Origin: Ophiura sarsii | Taxonomy: Eukaryota > Echinodermata > Ophiuroidea > Amphilepidida > Ophiuridae | Assembly: GCA_035610835.1 (NCBI GenBank) | Contig: CM069441.1 | Span: 84,608,677 to 84,672,676, forward strand | Length of the DNA stretch: 64,000 nt | Reading direction: 5' to 3' | Shown: in pieces, positions 1-11,600 of the stretch | Layout of the letters: each line of letters starts with the position of its first letter | How positions within the stretch are numbered: position 1 is the first letter of the stretch | Translations under genes and position numbers: made by a program | The notes under the pieces: generated by a model | The model's input: the letters and a program-made list of their open reading frames with translations, nothing else | Told to the model about the DNA's origin: nothing | Databases searched by the model: none

Positions 1-592
1 TTAAGCATGGGTTGACTTCGCTGATCAATGCCACCAGCTGTGACATCCATTGTCCTTATACGGAATGTGTATGCATTCTTGTCAACAACTGTACACTGAT
101 AACCAGGTGCGATGGAAGGACAATGCCGGCAACGGTTTGGATTGCGTTACCTTCAGATCTGAGAAACCTGTACCTGGCTAACAAGTTCTTATACGGTATA
201 AACCAGTTTGCGTTCACTGCATTGTCAGACACGCAGAGACAACACCTGCAGTATTTCAATTTGCAAAATTTTGAATTTTAAATTCCAAAACTTTATCCGC
301 ATACCTTTGATGGCCTTTATAGGGTGCAGTATTTATAGTTATCAAATAATATAATCAGTGCACATGTCCTGGTGCATTTAATGGATTGATTTCGTTGAAT
401 ATATAAGATCTTCGATTTAATTTGATAGCTCAAATTCAATCAGGATAGTTTGGAGAAATGACGCCGTCGATTCATCTTCGATTGGGTAACAAGGTACGTG
501 ACATACAGGTGGATGCATTCAAAGGACTTACGTCTTTGCAGACAATATTGTCTCTAAATAATAACAACATACAAGATTTGCCCATGGGTGTA

Positions 593-1504
593 CAGGGTGA
601 CCCAAAAAAAAATGTTAACACTCCGGGCACATAAGATATCTTAAAAGGACAGGAACACACGGGTCTATTTTTGATGTATTATGAAAGCTGAGTAAATAAG
701 CTTTCATTTGCATTTTATTGCGTTCCAATTGGTTATTTAGAACGGGAGATATGCTTCAGCAAACATGAGGAAGCAAAATCGGCTTGGTCCAATCCTCTCA
801 ATATGAAAGTAAAGCTTTTAAAATGCACGAAGCAAGAAGAAGCAACATGATTAAGTCACACACACATCAGTTAAACTCTTCTTTGTTCTTTTCAACGCAT
901 TCTTTCGATTCTTTTCAAGCTTAAAAGACATAAATAAATATATTCCACATAAATTATATAGGTATTTTGTCATGAGTTCAAGTTCTATACTCCTTTTCCA
1001 TGTGCAATGTGTAGCTGTCAGTAATTAAAGCAGTCTTTAAAATTGAAATTGAACCATTTCATGTTCTTTGTTGAAATGGTCGATCCAATTAAATAAATTA
1101 ACTAATATTGCACTGAAATAAAACTAGTAGGCCCTATTGCTTGTATCGTTGGATAAATGAATGAATGAAAGATTCAATTATATTCAATAATCGATACATT
1201 CTAACTTATGATTAAATGTTGCAATGGTATTGTTACCTCTGAATTACTGCACAATAACGTTTTTGGCATTTTTACAAGTTTGTAATCATAGTTGTAATTA
1301 ATGCAAATTGGACCAAGTCGATTTTGCTTCCTCATGTTTGCTGAAGCATATCTCCCATTCTAAATAACCAATTGGAACGCAATAAAATGCAAATGAAAGC
1401 TTATTTACTCAGCTTTCATAATACATCAAGATTAGACCCGTGTGTTTCTGTCCTTTTAAGATATCTTATGTGCCCGGAGTGTTAACATTTTTTGGGTCAC
1501 CCTG
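593..1504. mobile_element. TA-flanked TIR element (CAGGGTGACCC ends) inside the LRR frame
   Basis: Both ends read CAGGGTGACCC inward, the inverted repeats extend about 200 bp, and a TA dinucleotide flanks each side (591-592 and 1505-1506), as for Tc1/mariner-type target duplication. No transposase frame is visible, so this is a non-autonomous copy. Removing the element and one TA joins codon GTA to TTT and continues the LRR frame without interruption. Confidence 0.85.
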
Positions 1505-1670
1505 TATTTGAAGGACTAACAAGTTTTTATTCACTAGACGTAGAACGTAACAAAATTCAGAGCCTGCCATCGGGGATTTTTGGTGGACTGGTTATATTAT
1601 GCAAGTTAAATCTTGACCACAATGAGCAAAGAAGTCCAGGCTGGCATATTTGACAGGCCAGGCAAATGAC

Positions 1671-2222
1671 CAAATCTGGAAATGTGCTATATCTTGAAAT
1701 CGATTGCCTGATCTGGAAACCAATGCTGTGCACTTTGTGATCAGATTCAAAAACTAAAAACTTGATTAAAACATAGATTTCAGCAATTATTTGTACTTTT
1801 TAAATTAAAAGGTTAATTACACATACCTACCAAATAATAAAAAAGCAAAAGTAATTACCCGATGACCATTTATCCACTAATTAATGCTTAATTAAATTAG
1901 TTATTAATCAATTAATTAAAACGCCACAGTGATAATGTAGGTAATTATCTTTTACGCATGATTTACCAACAAATAGTTGGTCCAAATTTAATTTCGCAAA
2001 ATTAGCTAGTGCTTAAATTCGCGAAAATAAAAACTTCAACAAATGGCTATGTATTCATTATTATATGTTTGTTTGGTTTCGATTCGCAAAAATTAAGTAT
2101 CCAAAAAATTAGAGTAATTTGGTAATTCACAAAAATAACTACTTGCAAAATAGTTGATCACTACATTTCCAGATTTGGAAATCAATCCCGATTTCCAGAT
2201 TGTGTCATTTCCAGATTGTGTT
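1671..2222. repeat. Second inserted repeat within the LRR pseudogene
   Basis: The AT-rich block separates two LRR-coding pieces and is bounded by inverted AAATCTGGAAATG and CATTTCCAGATTTGG motifs. It contains runs of CGCGAAAATAAA-like sequence that recur near 29150 and 50195. Boundaries are approximate and the class is unknown. Confidence 0.5.
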
Positions 2223-2410
2223 TGATTGATTCTAATGCCGTTGTTGAACTTCATCTTTCAAACAACAATCTATCTTATATTCACCCATCTGTATATCTGT
2301 ATTTCAAGATATGTTTAACATCGCAATTATATCTCTTGATAATAATAGACTGAAAAAAATTGTGGGTACAAGTCTATTTCATAACTTAAAAAGGCTGAAA
2401 TTGATTTGTC

Positions 2411-3600
2411 TGTCATGACAAAATTGTACAGCACTAATTTGCTCAAAACAGTTTAAAGCGCCTATTGTACTCTGTTGTAGGGCGCAGAACGTATTGAATT
2501 GATGCCGGGAAGTGTGTGAACGTACACTATGATGCAAATAATAGAGTGGAGTCTCCATACATGGGTGTGGGTGTGCACTCAAGCAGAGCTCGTAGCAACT
2601 TGTCTGAGAAGCTGTGTGCTCGGACAACCATTTTTTGGTTGTCTAATGTGAACAATATAGTGCTCTGCGTGCACCTAATGGTTACAAGAAGCAACATTTT
2701 CCAAGCATCATCCTATCAAAAGTCCAACAAAATCCCATCGTGGGGGAAATCATTGAGAGCCAATTGAAAAATGGCTGCCAAAATAACATCATTGTCCTTG
2801 GAAGACTTACTTCAAGTTAGCAGTAAGAATGTGAAAATGGATAAATTTCAACCCACATGACCATACATTTATGTGTGCACTGTGCAGAACAACCACTAAT
2901 ATTTTCAAAATGGCCGCAAAATTGTTGAAATGTGTATCTAGGTCTAAAGCTATCATTGATTCCAATCAAAAAGTACTTCCGCTTATTTAGTATTTTTCTA
3001 TGCCACCTTAAAGCACAACATCAAAAAAATTGTCCGGAGTCACATTTACATTGCTCAGTTAAGAGCGTCCCCTTTTCAAATAGAGGGGAAGCTCCACCAC
3101 ACTTCCCCCTTTTCAAACTTATTAAAGTCAAAAATGGTCGAAGTACAAAAGGTAGGATATCAATGTCTTTATCAGATAACAGATATGATTCGAACTAGTG
3201 ATTAAAATTCAACATTAAAAGGTCAAAGTTCACTGAAAATATACAACCTGTTTAACAAGTAGATATCAATTTGACAGTGAATTCTAGAGTTGCCGACTAC
3301 TGCATCCCTGGGAGTGGCTGAATTGCTGCTAAATCTGTATTACGAAAAGTACCGGAGATGACGACACAACGATAGTTTTGAATAATTGCTTTTAATTTGC
3401 AAATCAAGGGAAGGGAGTCCTCATGGTACATGGATGCAATAGCAGAACTACGGATGCATCACTAGTGCAAGAAAAACCCGGTCTTTTAAATCATTCCTTT
3501 ATGGTATTGATGTCCTATAGCTTACAGTTAGCATGGTTAAGCAAAATTAGCACTGCGTTTCGCATCCATAATACGTATCAAAATCGTGTTATTTCAACTC
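2411..3600. other. No gene recognised
   Basis: AT-rich sequence with short open frames lacking codon-use signal or motifs. I see no RNA gene, splice-linked exon or clear repeat here. Confidence 0.5.
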
Positions 3601-3610
3601 ATTATGAACG

Positions 3611-4110
3611 GTCTATTGCCACTTCGTCCATTGCCACTTCGTCCAATAGACAGTTCGTCCATACACATTTCGTCCAATCCCACTTTGTCCAATAGCCAGT
3701 CCGTCCAATAGCCAGTTCGTAAATTGGCCAGTTCGCCCAATAGCCACGTGGTCCAATAGCCGCTTGGTCCAATAGCTACTTCGTCCATTCCCACTTCGCC
3801 CAATAGCCATTTCGTCAATTCCCACTTTGTCCATTCCCACTTTGTCCATTCCCACTTTGTCCATTCCCACTTCGTCCAATAGACACTCCATCCAATAGTC
3901 ACTTCGTCCATACCCATTTCGTCCAATCCCACTTTGTCCAATAGCCAGTTCGTCCAAATTAATAGCCAGTTCGTACAATGACCATTTCGCCCAATAGCCA
4001 GTTCGCCCAATAGCCACTTGGTCCAATAGCCACTTCGTCCAATAGCCTCAGCCACTTCGTCCAATAGCCACTTCGTCCAATAGCCACTTCGTCCATTGTC
4101 ACTTCGTCCA
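3611..4110. repeat. Degenerate 15-17-bp minisatellite, unit CCAATAGCCACTTCGTC
   Basis: About thirty head-to-tail degenerate units of CCAATAGCCACTTCGTC and a shorter variant CATTCCCACTTTGTC fill the block. Long frames on the minus strand (repeating Trp-Thr-Lys-Trp-Leu-Leu) simply reflect the repeat and are not treated as genes. Confidence 0.9.
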
Positions 4111-4794
4111 AATGACATTCCCCTAAAGGCACACAAGCATTGCATTATGACCTTCCGTGTTATTGTTAAACGTATGTATGCCCAAGTTGTCAATAATATA
4201 TAAAGTGACGAGGTGAATTATCTTAAGAATACAAGTTCAGCAATGTTACGTCCATGTATTTTATACACAACCAAAGTATTTCGTATGTGTCATAATCCGT
4301 GAGGCTATTGAAAGATTTTCTACATAATTATTTGATGACACTGCAAAGTATATAGTCGTTCATCAATCCATAAAAATAAAAGAATCTCTCCATCCAATAC
4401 TGATTAACTCTAACCATCCCATAATAACACAATAGCAGCTAGCTCACCGCTTACATGATATGACTAGAATTTAAAACCTCAATCGTGTAACATTAATGTC
4501 CCCAGCGAAACATGTGTTCTTCAAAGGATATGTGGTCAAGCTGTAATAAACATTCTTCCAATTTACTTCCTGCCTGGCTACTCCAGCTATCTCATTTATC
4601 ACTTGGAAAAATATGAATTTCTAACTTTATGTGCAAGTACGTGTAATGTAGATTAATAAGTGCAAATGTAATAAGACATGACCCGTGCGTTTATACGTAC
4701 ACCCAGTCTTAAATATCATACACTATGGACAATGCATGCATAAATGCTTCCGAGCTACCAACATTACAAATTAAAATATGAAATATTGAAAATT

Positions 4795-5100
4795 TTGTCC
4801 AATAGTCACTTCGTACATTCCCACTTTATCCATTCCCACTTCATCCAATAGCCACTTGGTCAAATAGCCACTTCGTCAAATAGCCACTTGGTCAAATAGC
4901 CACTTGGTCAAATAGCCACTTGGTCAAATAGCCACTTGGTCAAATAGCCACTTCGTCAAATAGCCACTTCGTCAAATAGCCACTTCGTCAAATAGCCACT
5001 TCGTCAAATAGCCATTTGAAGTGGCTATTTCACGAAGTGGCTATTAAACGAAATGGGAATGGATGAAGTGGGAATGTACGAAGTGGCTATTGGACCAAAT
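4795..5100. repeat. Same minisatellite as a palindrome
   Basis: Units run as AATAGCCACTTCGTC up to about 5012 and then switch to the reverse complement (GAAGTGGCTATT) through 5097, with the centre near 5018. The outermost units also mirror each other (CATTCCCACTT on the left, AAGTGGGAATG on the right). The block would fold into a long hairpin. Confidence 0.85.
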
Positions 5101-5326
5101 TGAATGGTAAAATAGAGCACAAATTACAATATTTTTTGGAGGAGACGGATGTGCATACCAGAAAGTTCGCCGAAAAATGATTGAAAATATTGGTAAACTA
5201 TGCAATGAAATTAGAGGCAAATGTCCTTTTTTTAAATACAATGTATTTGAAAATGAATTCCATGCGTATCTCTCGATGCCCCTTTTAAAAGTTATCAGCT
5301 ATTTGCTATTCTGTTTAGGAAAGCAC

Positions 5327-5585
5327 GAACTGGCTATACGGGACGTGGCTATTGGACGAAGTGGCTTTTGGACGAAGTAGCTCTTGGACGAAGTGGGAAT
5401 AAACAAAATGGCTATTTGACGAAGTGGCTATTGGACGAAGTGGGAATGTGCGAAGTGCCTTTTGGACCAAGCGGATATTGGACCAAGACTAGTGGCTATT
5501 GTACCACGTGACTATCGTACAAGTGGCTATTGGACCAAGTGGCTATTGGACCAAGTGGATACTGGACTAAGTGGGAATGGATACA
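5327..5585. repeat. Same minisatellite, inverted orientation
   Basis: About sixteen units read GGACGAAGTGGCTATT, opposite in direction to the block at 3611-4110. Together with that block and the palindrome between them they form a large nested inverted arrangement of roughly 2 kb. Confidence 0.85.
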
Positions 5586-6240
5586 CCCACAATGTACCTT
5601 TGGTGTAAACCAACCCCAACAAACAAACACTAAAAAAACACCAAAAAACCTCTGACCGGGTTAGCATTAATAGCAGTGTCATACCATATTTCAACAATTC
5701 AACGTTAAACGGGGCGTGCCCAGGCAGTGGTTTGCGTGAATAATGAATATATTGATTACCACGTGCTTTTGACGCGAGAGTACCTCTGCGAATGATTGAC
5801 AGTTCTCGCTTTAGTGATTGCCTAATCGCTTGTAGTGTGAAAACCGTTATAGGGGCTACATTCTACTACATTGAGGGCGCTATACGGAATAAAGATAATC
5901 TGTGGTCAAACACCACACATTCCAAGAATTGTATTCTGTGCATATACATGTACACAGATTGGTAATGCGCGGATAAAGAGTTTCACCCGCCTGGTCACAC
6001 GGACGGTATTTCATTTGTCGATCTCAAATCAACTGATCAAGCACAACAGGGAAAAAGAAGGATTGAAAAGATTGCCGTTTTGGTCGGATACCAGCAGATA
6101 TTCTCGGATTATTAAGTAAGTACGCTTTTACATTCATGTGCTTTGTTGAAGAAGGTGTGTGTTATCATTAAGAACTGCCGTCAATCAATAATCTATATAG
6201 TGACATTTTGGTTGTTTTATGAATTTGAACAGAAGACAAG
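5586..6240. other. No gene recognised
   Basis: Non-repetitive sequence between the minisatellite and the next repeat. A GAGGGCGCT word at 5874 recurs at several other places in the window. An 82-codon frame at 5871-6119 has no recognisable domain. Confidence 0.4.
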
Positions 6241-6242
6241 AT

Positions 6243-7011
6243 ACCGTAAAATGAGGTGGATAGGTATAGTTTTAGCACTCTTATAGTTGTTTCCATGTAA
6301 CCTCATGAGCCGAACTTTTCAATATATGGGTATATTATTTTCATTAAAAACCTTGGTGTCCTTATTGCCCCCAGATTTTACACATTTTACGTTAAAAAAT
6401 GCAAAAAGCTATAAATGAAAAATCCTTTAAAATTTCTTTCCAAAGTCAAAGAGTATGTTGTAGGACCTTAAAAGCTAGGTCCAGGTGCATTTCCTGCTAA
6501 TTTGCTCAAATTAAGCAGTTAGGAGCAGGACAGTTTTGACAATTTTTCAGTGTTTCTTTCGGACATCTTTATTTTTACCGCTTTCCACGCGGCAGGCGGC
6601 TGCAGACGACATTCCAAAATTTCACAAAATGTTTCAAAAATGTCAAAATTATTTAATTCTATTACTATATTTGGAATCACCATGAGAAATGCATTGAATT
6701 AAGTACAAACATGCCTAGTATTGGTTCAGTAAGCCTTTAAATAGACTCTGAAAATTACGAAAAGGTTTCGGAAAATTCTGTTTTGTAATGGTAAAATGAA
6801 TAGCCGCGTGGAAAGTATTAATACACTGGGCTCCACATTTGTTCTTTCACATCCACTGAACCATTTCCTGAACACTAATTTTATTGCTCTTTCAATCTTG
6901 AAACGATAATAATTAGTATACATCAAATACAAAAATTGAGATTCAAAACACCTTGCCATTTTTGTCCCTATTCACCCTCTTTCTTGTCCCTATTCACCCT
7001 GTTTTACGGTA
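6243..7011. repeat. Imperfect TIR element with nested MITE
   Basis: The left end TACCGTAAAATGAGGTGGAT and the reverse complement of the right end TACCGTAAAACAGGGTGAAT are similar, suggesting degraded terminal inverted repeats. The TTAA-type MITE at 6580-6817 sits inside. No coding capacity is seen. Confidence 0.45.
6580..6817. mobile_element. TTAA-type MITE, CTTTCCACGCGGC ends
   Basis: About 238 bp with inverted ends CTTTCCACGCGGC. TTAA follows the right end; the left TTAA appears mutated. The same element lies inverted at 30497-30734 with TTAA on both sides. TTAA target duplication is characteristic of piggyBac-type transposition. Confidence 0.75.
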
Positions 7012-7095
7012 CACAATATTTGGCAACTGAATGAGCTTTGGCAAATAAATCAACTTCTACGTGTGTTTTTTTTAATGTTTTCATTATTTAATAAC

Positions 7096-7773
7096 AAACT
7101 GCGCTAATAAAGTATCTAAACACTTACAAATAGTCAGATTTATCGGAACCTGAAATAGTATGCAAAAAAATAATTAATAATTTCGATTCACAGTTATCTT
7201 CTGCGCATTTTGACACCTCTTTTGTTGCGCTACGATGTTGTTTGGCGGCTTAATGGGCACTTGAGTGGCTTAAGGTCGAATTCAAAAGTTGCAAAAGCTC
7301 CTTTTCACCCCGATTCCAAAAGGGAACTCACACAAGCATCACACACGGACAAAGTCAAGACAAAAGACACCAATTTGTTCTGTTTACTTAACCATGACAA
7401 TTAATGATTGATTAATTATTGATCTATGCCTCCCATCTCTGACCCTTTTGTTTTGTTATTAAAAATTAATGCTGATGTTCATCGCAATCGATTAATCCAA
7501 CACGCGACATACAAATCATTTAAAAAAGGCGGGCAAAAATAATGCTGATCTTATTCGTTGCTTGAATAGGGGCTTTTGCAACTTTTGAATTCAACCTTTA
7601 AAGCCACTTAAGTGCCCTTAAATCCGCCAAACAACATCGTAGCGCAACAAAAGAGGTGTCAAAATGCGCATAAGATAACTGTGAATCGAATTAATTAATT
7701 ATCTTTTTGCATACTATTTCAGGTTCCGATAAATCTGACCATTTAGTGTTTAGATACTTTATTGGCGCAGTTT
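7096..7773. mobile_element. Long inverted-repeat (fold-back) element
   Basis: Arms of about 210 bp, starting AAACTGCGC and ending GCGCAGTTT, enclose a central 270-bp spacer. No transposase is present. The 64-codon frame at 7210 comes from arm sequence. Confidence 0.85.
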
Positions 7774-8092
7774 ATATATACTCGGACAAACTGATGTGAA
7801 TTAAATTAACAAAGACCTTATAAATACACGAACTCAAACCCGTGTTAGCATTATTGATATAATAATTGAAAAAGTGTCAAAATACTATGTAAACAATTGC
7901 ACTTTGTCTTGACAAATAATGGCTTTCAAAATTAACCATTTTGACATCTAGTTTCTCAAATTAAAAAGAGGAGGCATTTTGAATAAGAAGAAAATGGTAT
8001 GTGTGACATTATTCTATGATGTCAGCACTAGCGATAATACGATATGTAAAAAAATGTTGAGTAAGACTGTCAATGATCGAGCACTAGATTAA

Positions 8093-8526
8093 GGGGTCTG
8101 TCAAGTGTCGTTGTATGAATTTGTCAAGCACTGTAACTTTCAAACTATTTATGTGTTGTACATAAAAGTATACACTTTTTTGAATGAAATGAGTCGGGGA
8201 ATCCATTTTTCGTATCAAAAATCGTTATTCTTATATTTTTGCCCAAAAATGCCTCTTTTTTGCCTAAATTTTATTAACAACCTAACAAAATAATTTTTAG
8301 GTAAAAAATTCTAAAATTTTACAGAAAGCATCTTAATTCAATTATCTAGGACACGTTTTGTTTTTTTGCCTTTAAAATTTTTAGTTTTGAAATTATTGAC
8401 CAAAAAGTGCTAAAAATGTGAATTTTGGGATAAAATATCTCAAAATTCACATTTTATGTACAACACATAAATAGTTTGAAAGTTACAGTGCTTGACAAAT
8501 TCATAAAACGACACTTGACAGCCCCC
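8093..8526. mobile_element. piggyBac-like MITE with TTAA duplication
   Basis: A 434-bp element with terminal inverted repeats of about 75 bp that begin GGGG(T/G)CTGTCAAGTG. It is flanked by TTAA at 8089-8092 and 8527-8530. It lies about 160 bp upstream of the start codon of the claudin-like gene, so it falls in the likely promoter or 5' UTR region. Confidence 0.85.
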
Positions 8527-8684
8527 TTAATATGATATCAAAAATGTGTTTCAACAGAATGCATTTCTATTCCATCACAGATATATCATAACGTCTAAAG
8601 TACTTCTTAAACACACACTATCATCTTAGGGCTGAAATATCCAACCATAATTATCTTACAACAAGGGCTGACATCCTTTACACC

Positions 8685-11600
8685 ATGGAATTCTGGTTAA
8701 TTCTTGCTCCTGTTACATTGGCAATTGCCATCGGATTATCTGTGACGGCTTTATCCAGCCTTCATTGGATCGGTGGACAACTTTCTGTGGAGAACTTTCA
8801 GTACTATGCAGGGCTATGGACTGAATGCGCTAAAATAGTAGTATTCATATGGGACTCCCAATGGGTGTGTGGTGCAAAGCAGTGGAGTACTGAATGTGAG
8901 TAAATACCACGTGTGAACATTTCTTAGATTCTGATGCCCATCGTGTTGAAGCATGCGATTCATGTAGGCGTGTAGTATCTGTCCTCCCCGATAAGAATAC
9001 CGCTGTTGGCAAATTCAAAATGTGTGCTAACTAAAGTACCCCAATTAAGCAAAACAAAATGACAGTACCTAAACTTAGTTATAGCTTATACCAAATGTAG
9101 CATCACTGTCCACTCCAATGACCGTCATTTGGAGTCGATTCCTTCATCCGTTGTTTACGTTTTGAAAAGACGCTATTGAAATGGGCTGATGGGTTGCCCT
9201 TTCATAGCTTTGGAATCACGCATATTGGTGAACAAGTTTTCAGTGAAATCGATGTAATACCTGAAATCATACAATACCGCCTAATATGTCAACAGCATCG
9301 GTACCAAAATGAAATTGAATAGGAGTGTTGCTGTTTTGAATCCACGTTATAGTTCTTATTGTAGGTTAACAAAAATCCACCCATGTAGGTCTATGTATTA
9401 TGTGATATAACTTTGCTTGTTTTTTTGTTTGGTTTTTTGTGTATAAAAAGAGCAAATGTGAACCCTACAAACATCTACAAGGTTAATGAGTGATTATATA
9501 AATCAATCTGGTAACGAACCCCACAAAATGTCTGATGGGCCATCTTTTATATGGTTCAAGTGCATGCAACTCAGAAACATACAAAATAAAATATACAAGA
9601 AACACAATTAGGCATGAGTTTAAAAGTGACAATGAAAGTGAGTAGTGACACAAGAATAAGATAAAAGCCCTGACATTGAAAACAATAGCAAATCTAAATA
9701 AAAGAAAAATACATTTCTGGAGGTCATTGAAATCAAGAGAACCTAAACAACGAACTCGGGAAAATGTCAGTACGAAGACTTTGAGCTAATTTGCTTAAAA
9801 CTACGCAATAACACTGTCGTGATGATGGTAATTTACGGTACCAAGTCCTACATATTTATCAGTTAAAGACAATCATGTGGCAAATAGCAATTATTAGACA
9901 AATATAAATGCGGCCATTTATTGTGTGATATTGTTTAGGCCTATACATTAGGAAGATTCTATCAGGTTACAGATTTCCTTTAAGTTTAGAGGTAGGGATT
10001 ACATTGCTTTCTTTAGCAGATAGCATCCACATTACATTGCTTTCTTGAGCTGTTTTATTTACCAAACTTTCCAATGTTACCTGAAACTGCGATGTGAAAA
10101 ATTATTGTTTTAAATTGTTCATTTAGCAGTTGTGATTTTAGCACTAGGGATCTGCCACATCAAGTCATTTGTATTGACGTTGAATTTTTTTCTTTTAATT
10201 ATCTTAAAGACGAGTTAACCTCTTTAAAAAATTGCCATCTTGACATTATATTTCACGCATTATTTGGTCTTAAAATAGCATTGAAGATTTTTTCTAGGAT
10301 ATTCAACTGAAAAAACACATTAAAAACTCACCACTACTAGCAAACTAATATAATGTGGCAAACATGGCTAAGATTGCTACAAAAATGCATAGGTGGCCTA
10401 CACGCAAAACAAATTATTTACTAAATATCAAAACGATGTCGTATCTACCAATAATATATAAACAATATAAATACACAAATTTCAAATTAAAAGCGAAGTT
10501 GATCAATTAAAATTAATTTTAGTTTAGACATTTTACTTTTAGACCTACGTATACTGTTTCCCGCCTGCGTCCAAAATAACCGAGAAATGCAAAATATTTA
10601 ATTATTTGATTTTTATTTAGGACTCCTTTAAAATTACTTTCATTTGCATTATGACTTTGATGCCAACAGATATGATAATGAACAAACAACAAATACGGTT
10701 GTATTATTACCCCGGATTATTTTGGATATGAAATTAATAGCCTATGTTATAAAATAATTAAATGCACAATTCTCGATATGCGTTGATATTGGTTGCAACT
10801 ACTTGTTTTGAAATAAAGGCAATAAAAGATAATTAAAGAATTAATGTTGAATGTCACTTCGTCCCTTTCTCTAACTCGAAACAGTATACTCAGAATTTGA
10901 ATTGATATTATCGACAAGTAGCCTTGATCAGACTTTTTTTTAATTATTCAGACAAATGACAGTCCGATCACGTCCGTAACTAGCTGGCGTACAATTCAGT
11001 GAGTCTAGTCCCTCCGTGCAACACACTTCGGCACACATAGTTGAATGCAGTATGCTAAGACAAATGACTTTGGATTTACGAGCGAATAGCTGCATATCGG
11101 ATTAAATATTTCTAAAACGAACTTGTGTCTATTTCCTAAACAAATATTTATGATCAATGGGAATCGATTCGAGGTGGCATCTCAATTCAATAACGACACA
11201 GACACGCGTTAAAGGTTTCGCAATTAATTCAATAGAGTAGTGTTATTAGAATAGTACATACTGCACAGTCTGCACTCAATTTAGGTATTGGCACTTTATT
11301 TTGCTTAATTAAAGCTGATTAGCACACGATTTTAATTTGCCAACAGCGATATTCTTATCGAGGAGACAATATTTCACATGGCTATACCAATTGCATGCTC
11401 CAACACGATGGGTATCACGAAATGTCTTTTTTATACGGGAAGCACTTTTCTCGGGTTTTACACTGTACCATGACAGTACAGGGTGGTTCAATTTACTTCA
11501 GAATTCAAGATGAACATTAAAAATTGCAATTATTGTTGTTTCTACTAAAAAAAAAACCAACAAAAATTGATTAAAACGATGTTTTAAATATGTAGGAATA

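Larger units (their letters stand above)
12..2410 (+). pseudogene. Leucine-rich-repeat protein gene, broken by insertions
   Basis: Three separated stretches read as parts of one extracellular LRR protein. At 12-281 a cysteine cluster (CPYTECVC, then NNC and RC) followed by LPSDLRNLYLANK looks like an LRR N-terminal cap plus the first repeat. From 458 an open frame gives LRR units (DAFKGLTSLQTILSLNNNNI, ending LPMGV at 592), and after an inserted element the same frame resumes at 1507 with FEGLTSFYSLDVERNKIQ and SGIFGGLVILCKLNLDHNE. It then shifts frame near 1628, stops, and is cut by a second repeat. From 2231 LRR-like sequence (VVELHLSNNNLSYIHPS) returns with another frameshift. The 12-281 and 458 frames are not in register, so an intron or frameshift lies between. 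LRR ectodomains of this type occur in Toll-like and Slit-like proteins; no transmembrane or TIR part is seen, so the subfamily is open. The window edge may cut an upstream exon. Confidence 0.7.

Noticed and set aside
3594..4193. 199-codon minus-strand frame of WTKWLL/DEVAIGRSG repeats
   Set aside because: It is the translation of a degenerate minisatellite; the sequence stays open in a second frame and has no start context or domain.
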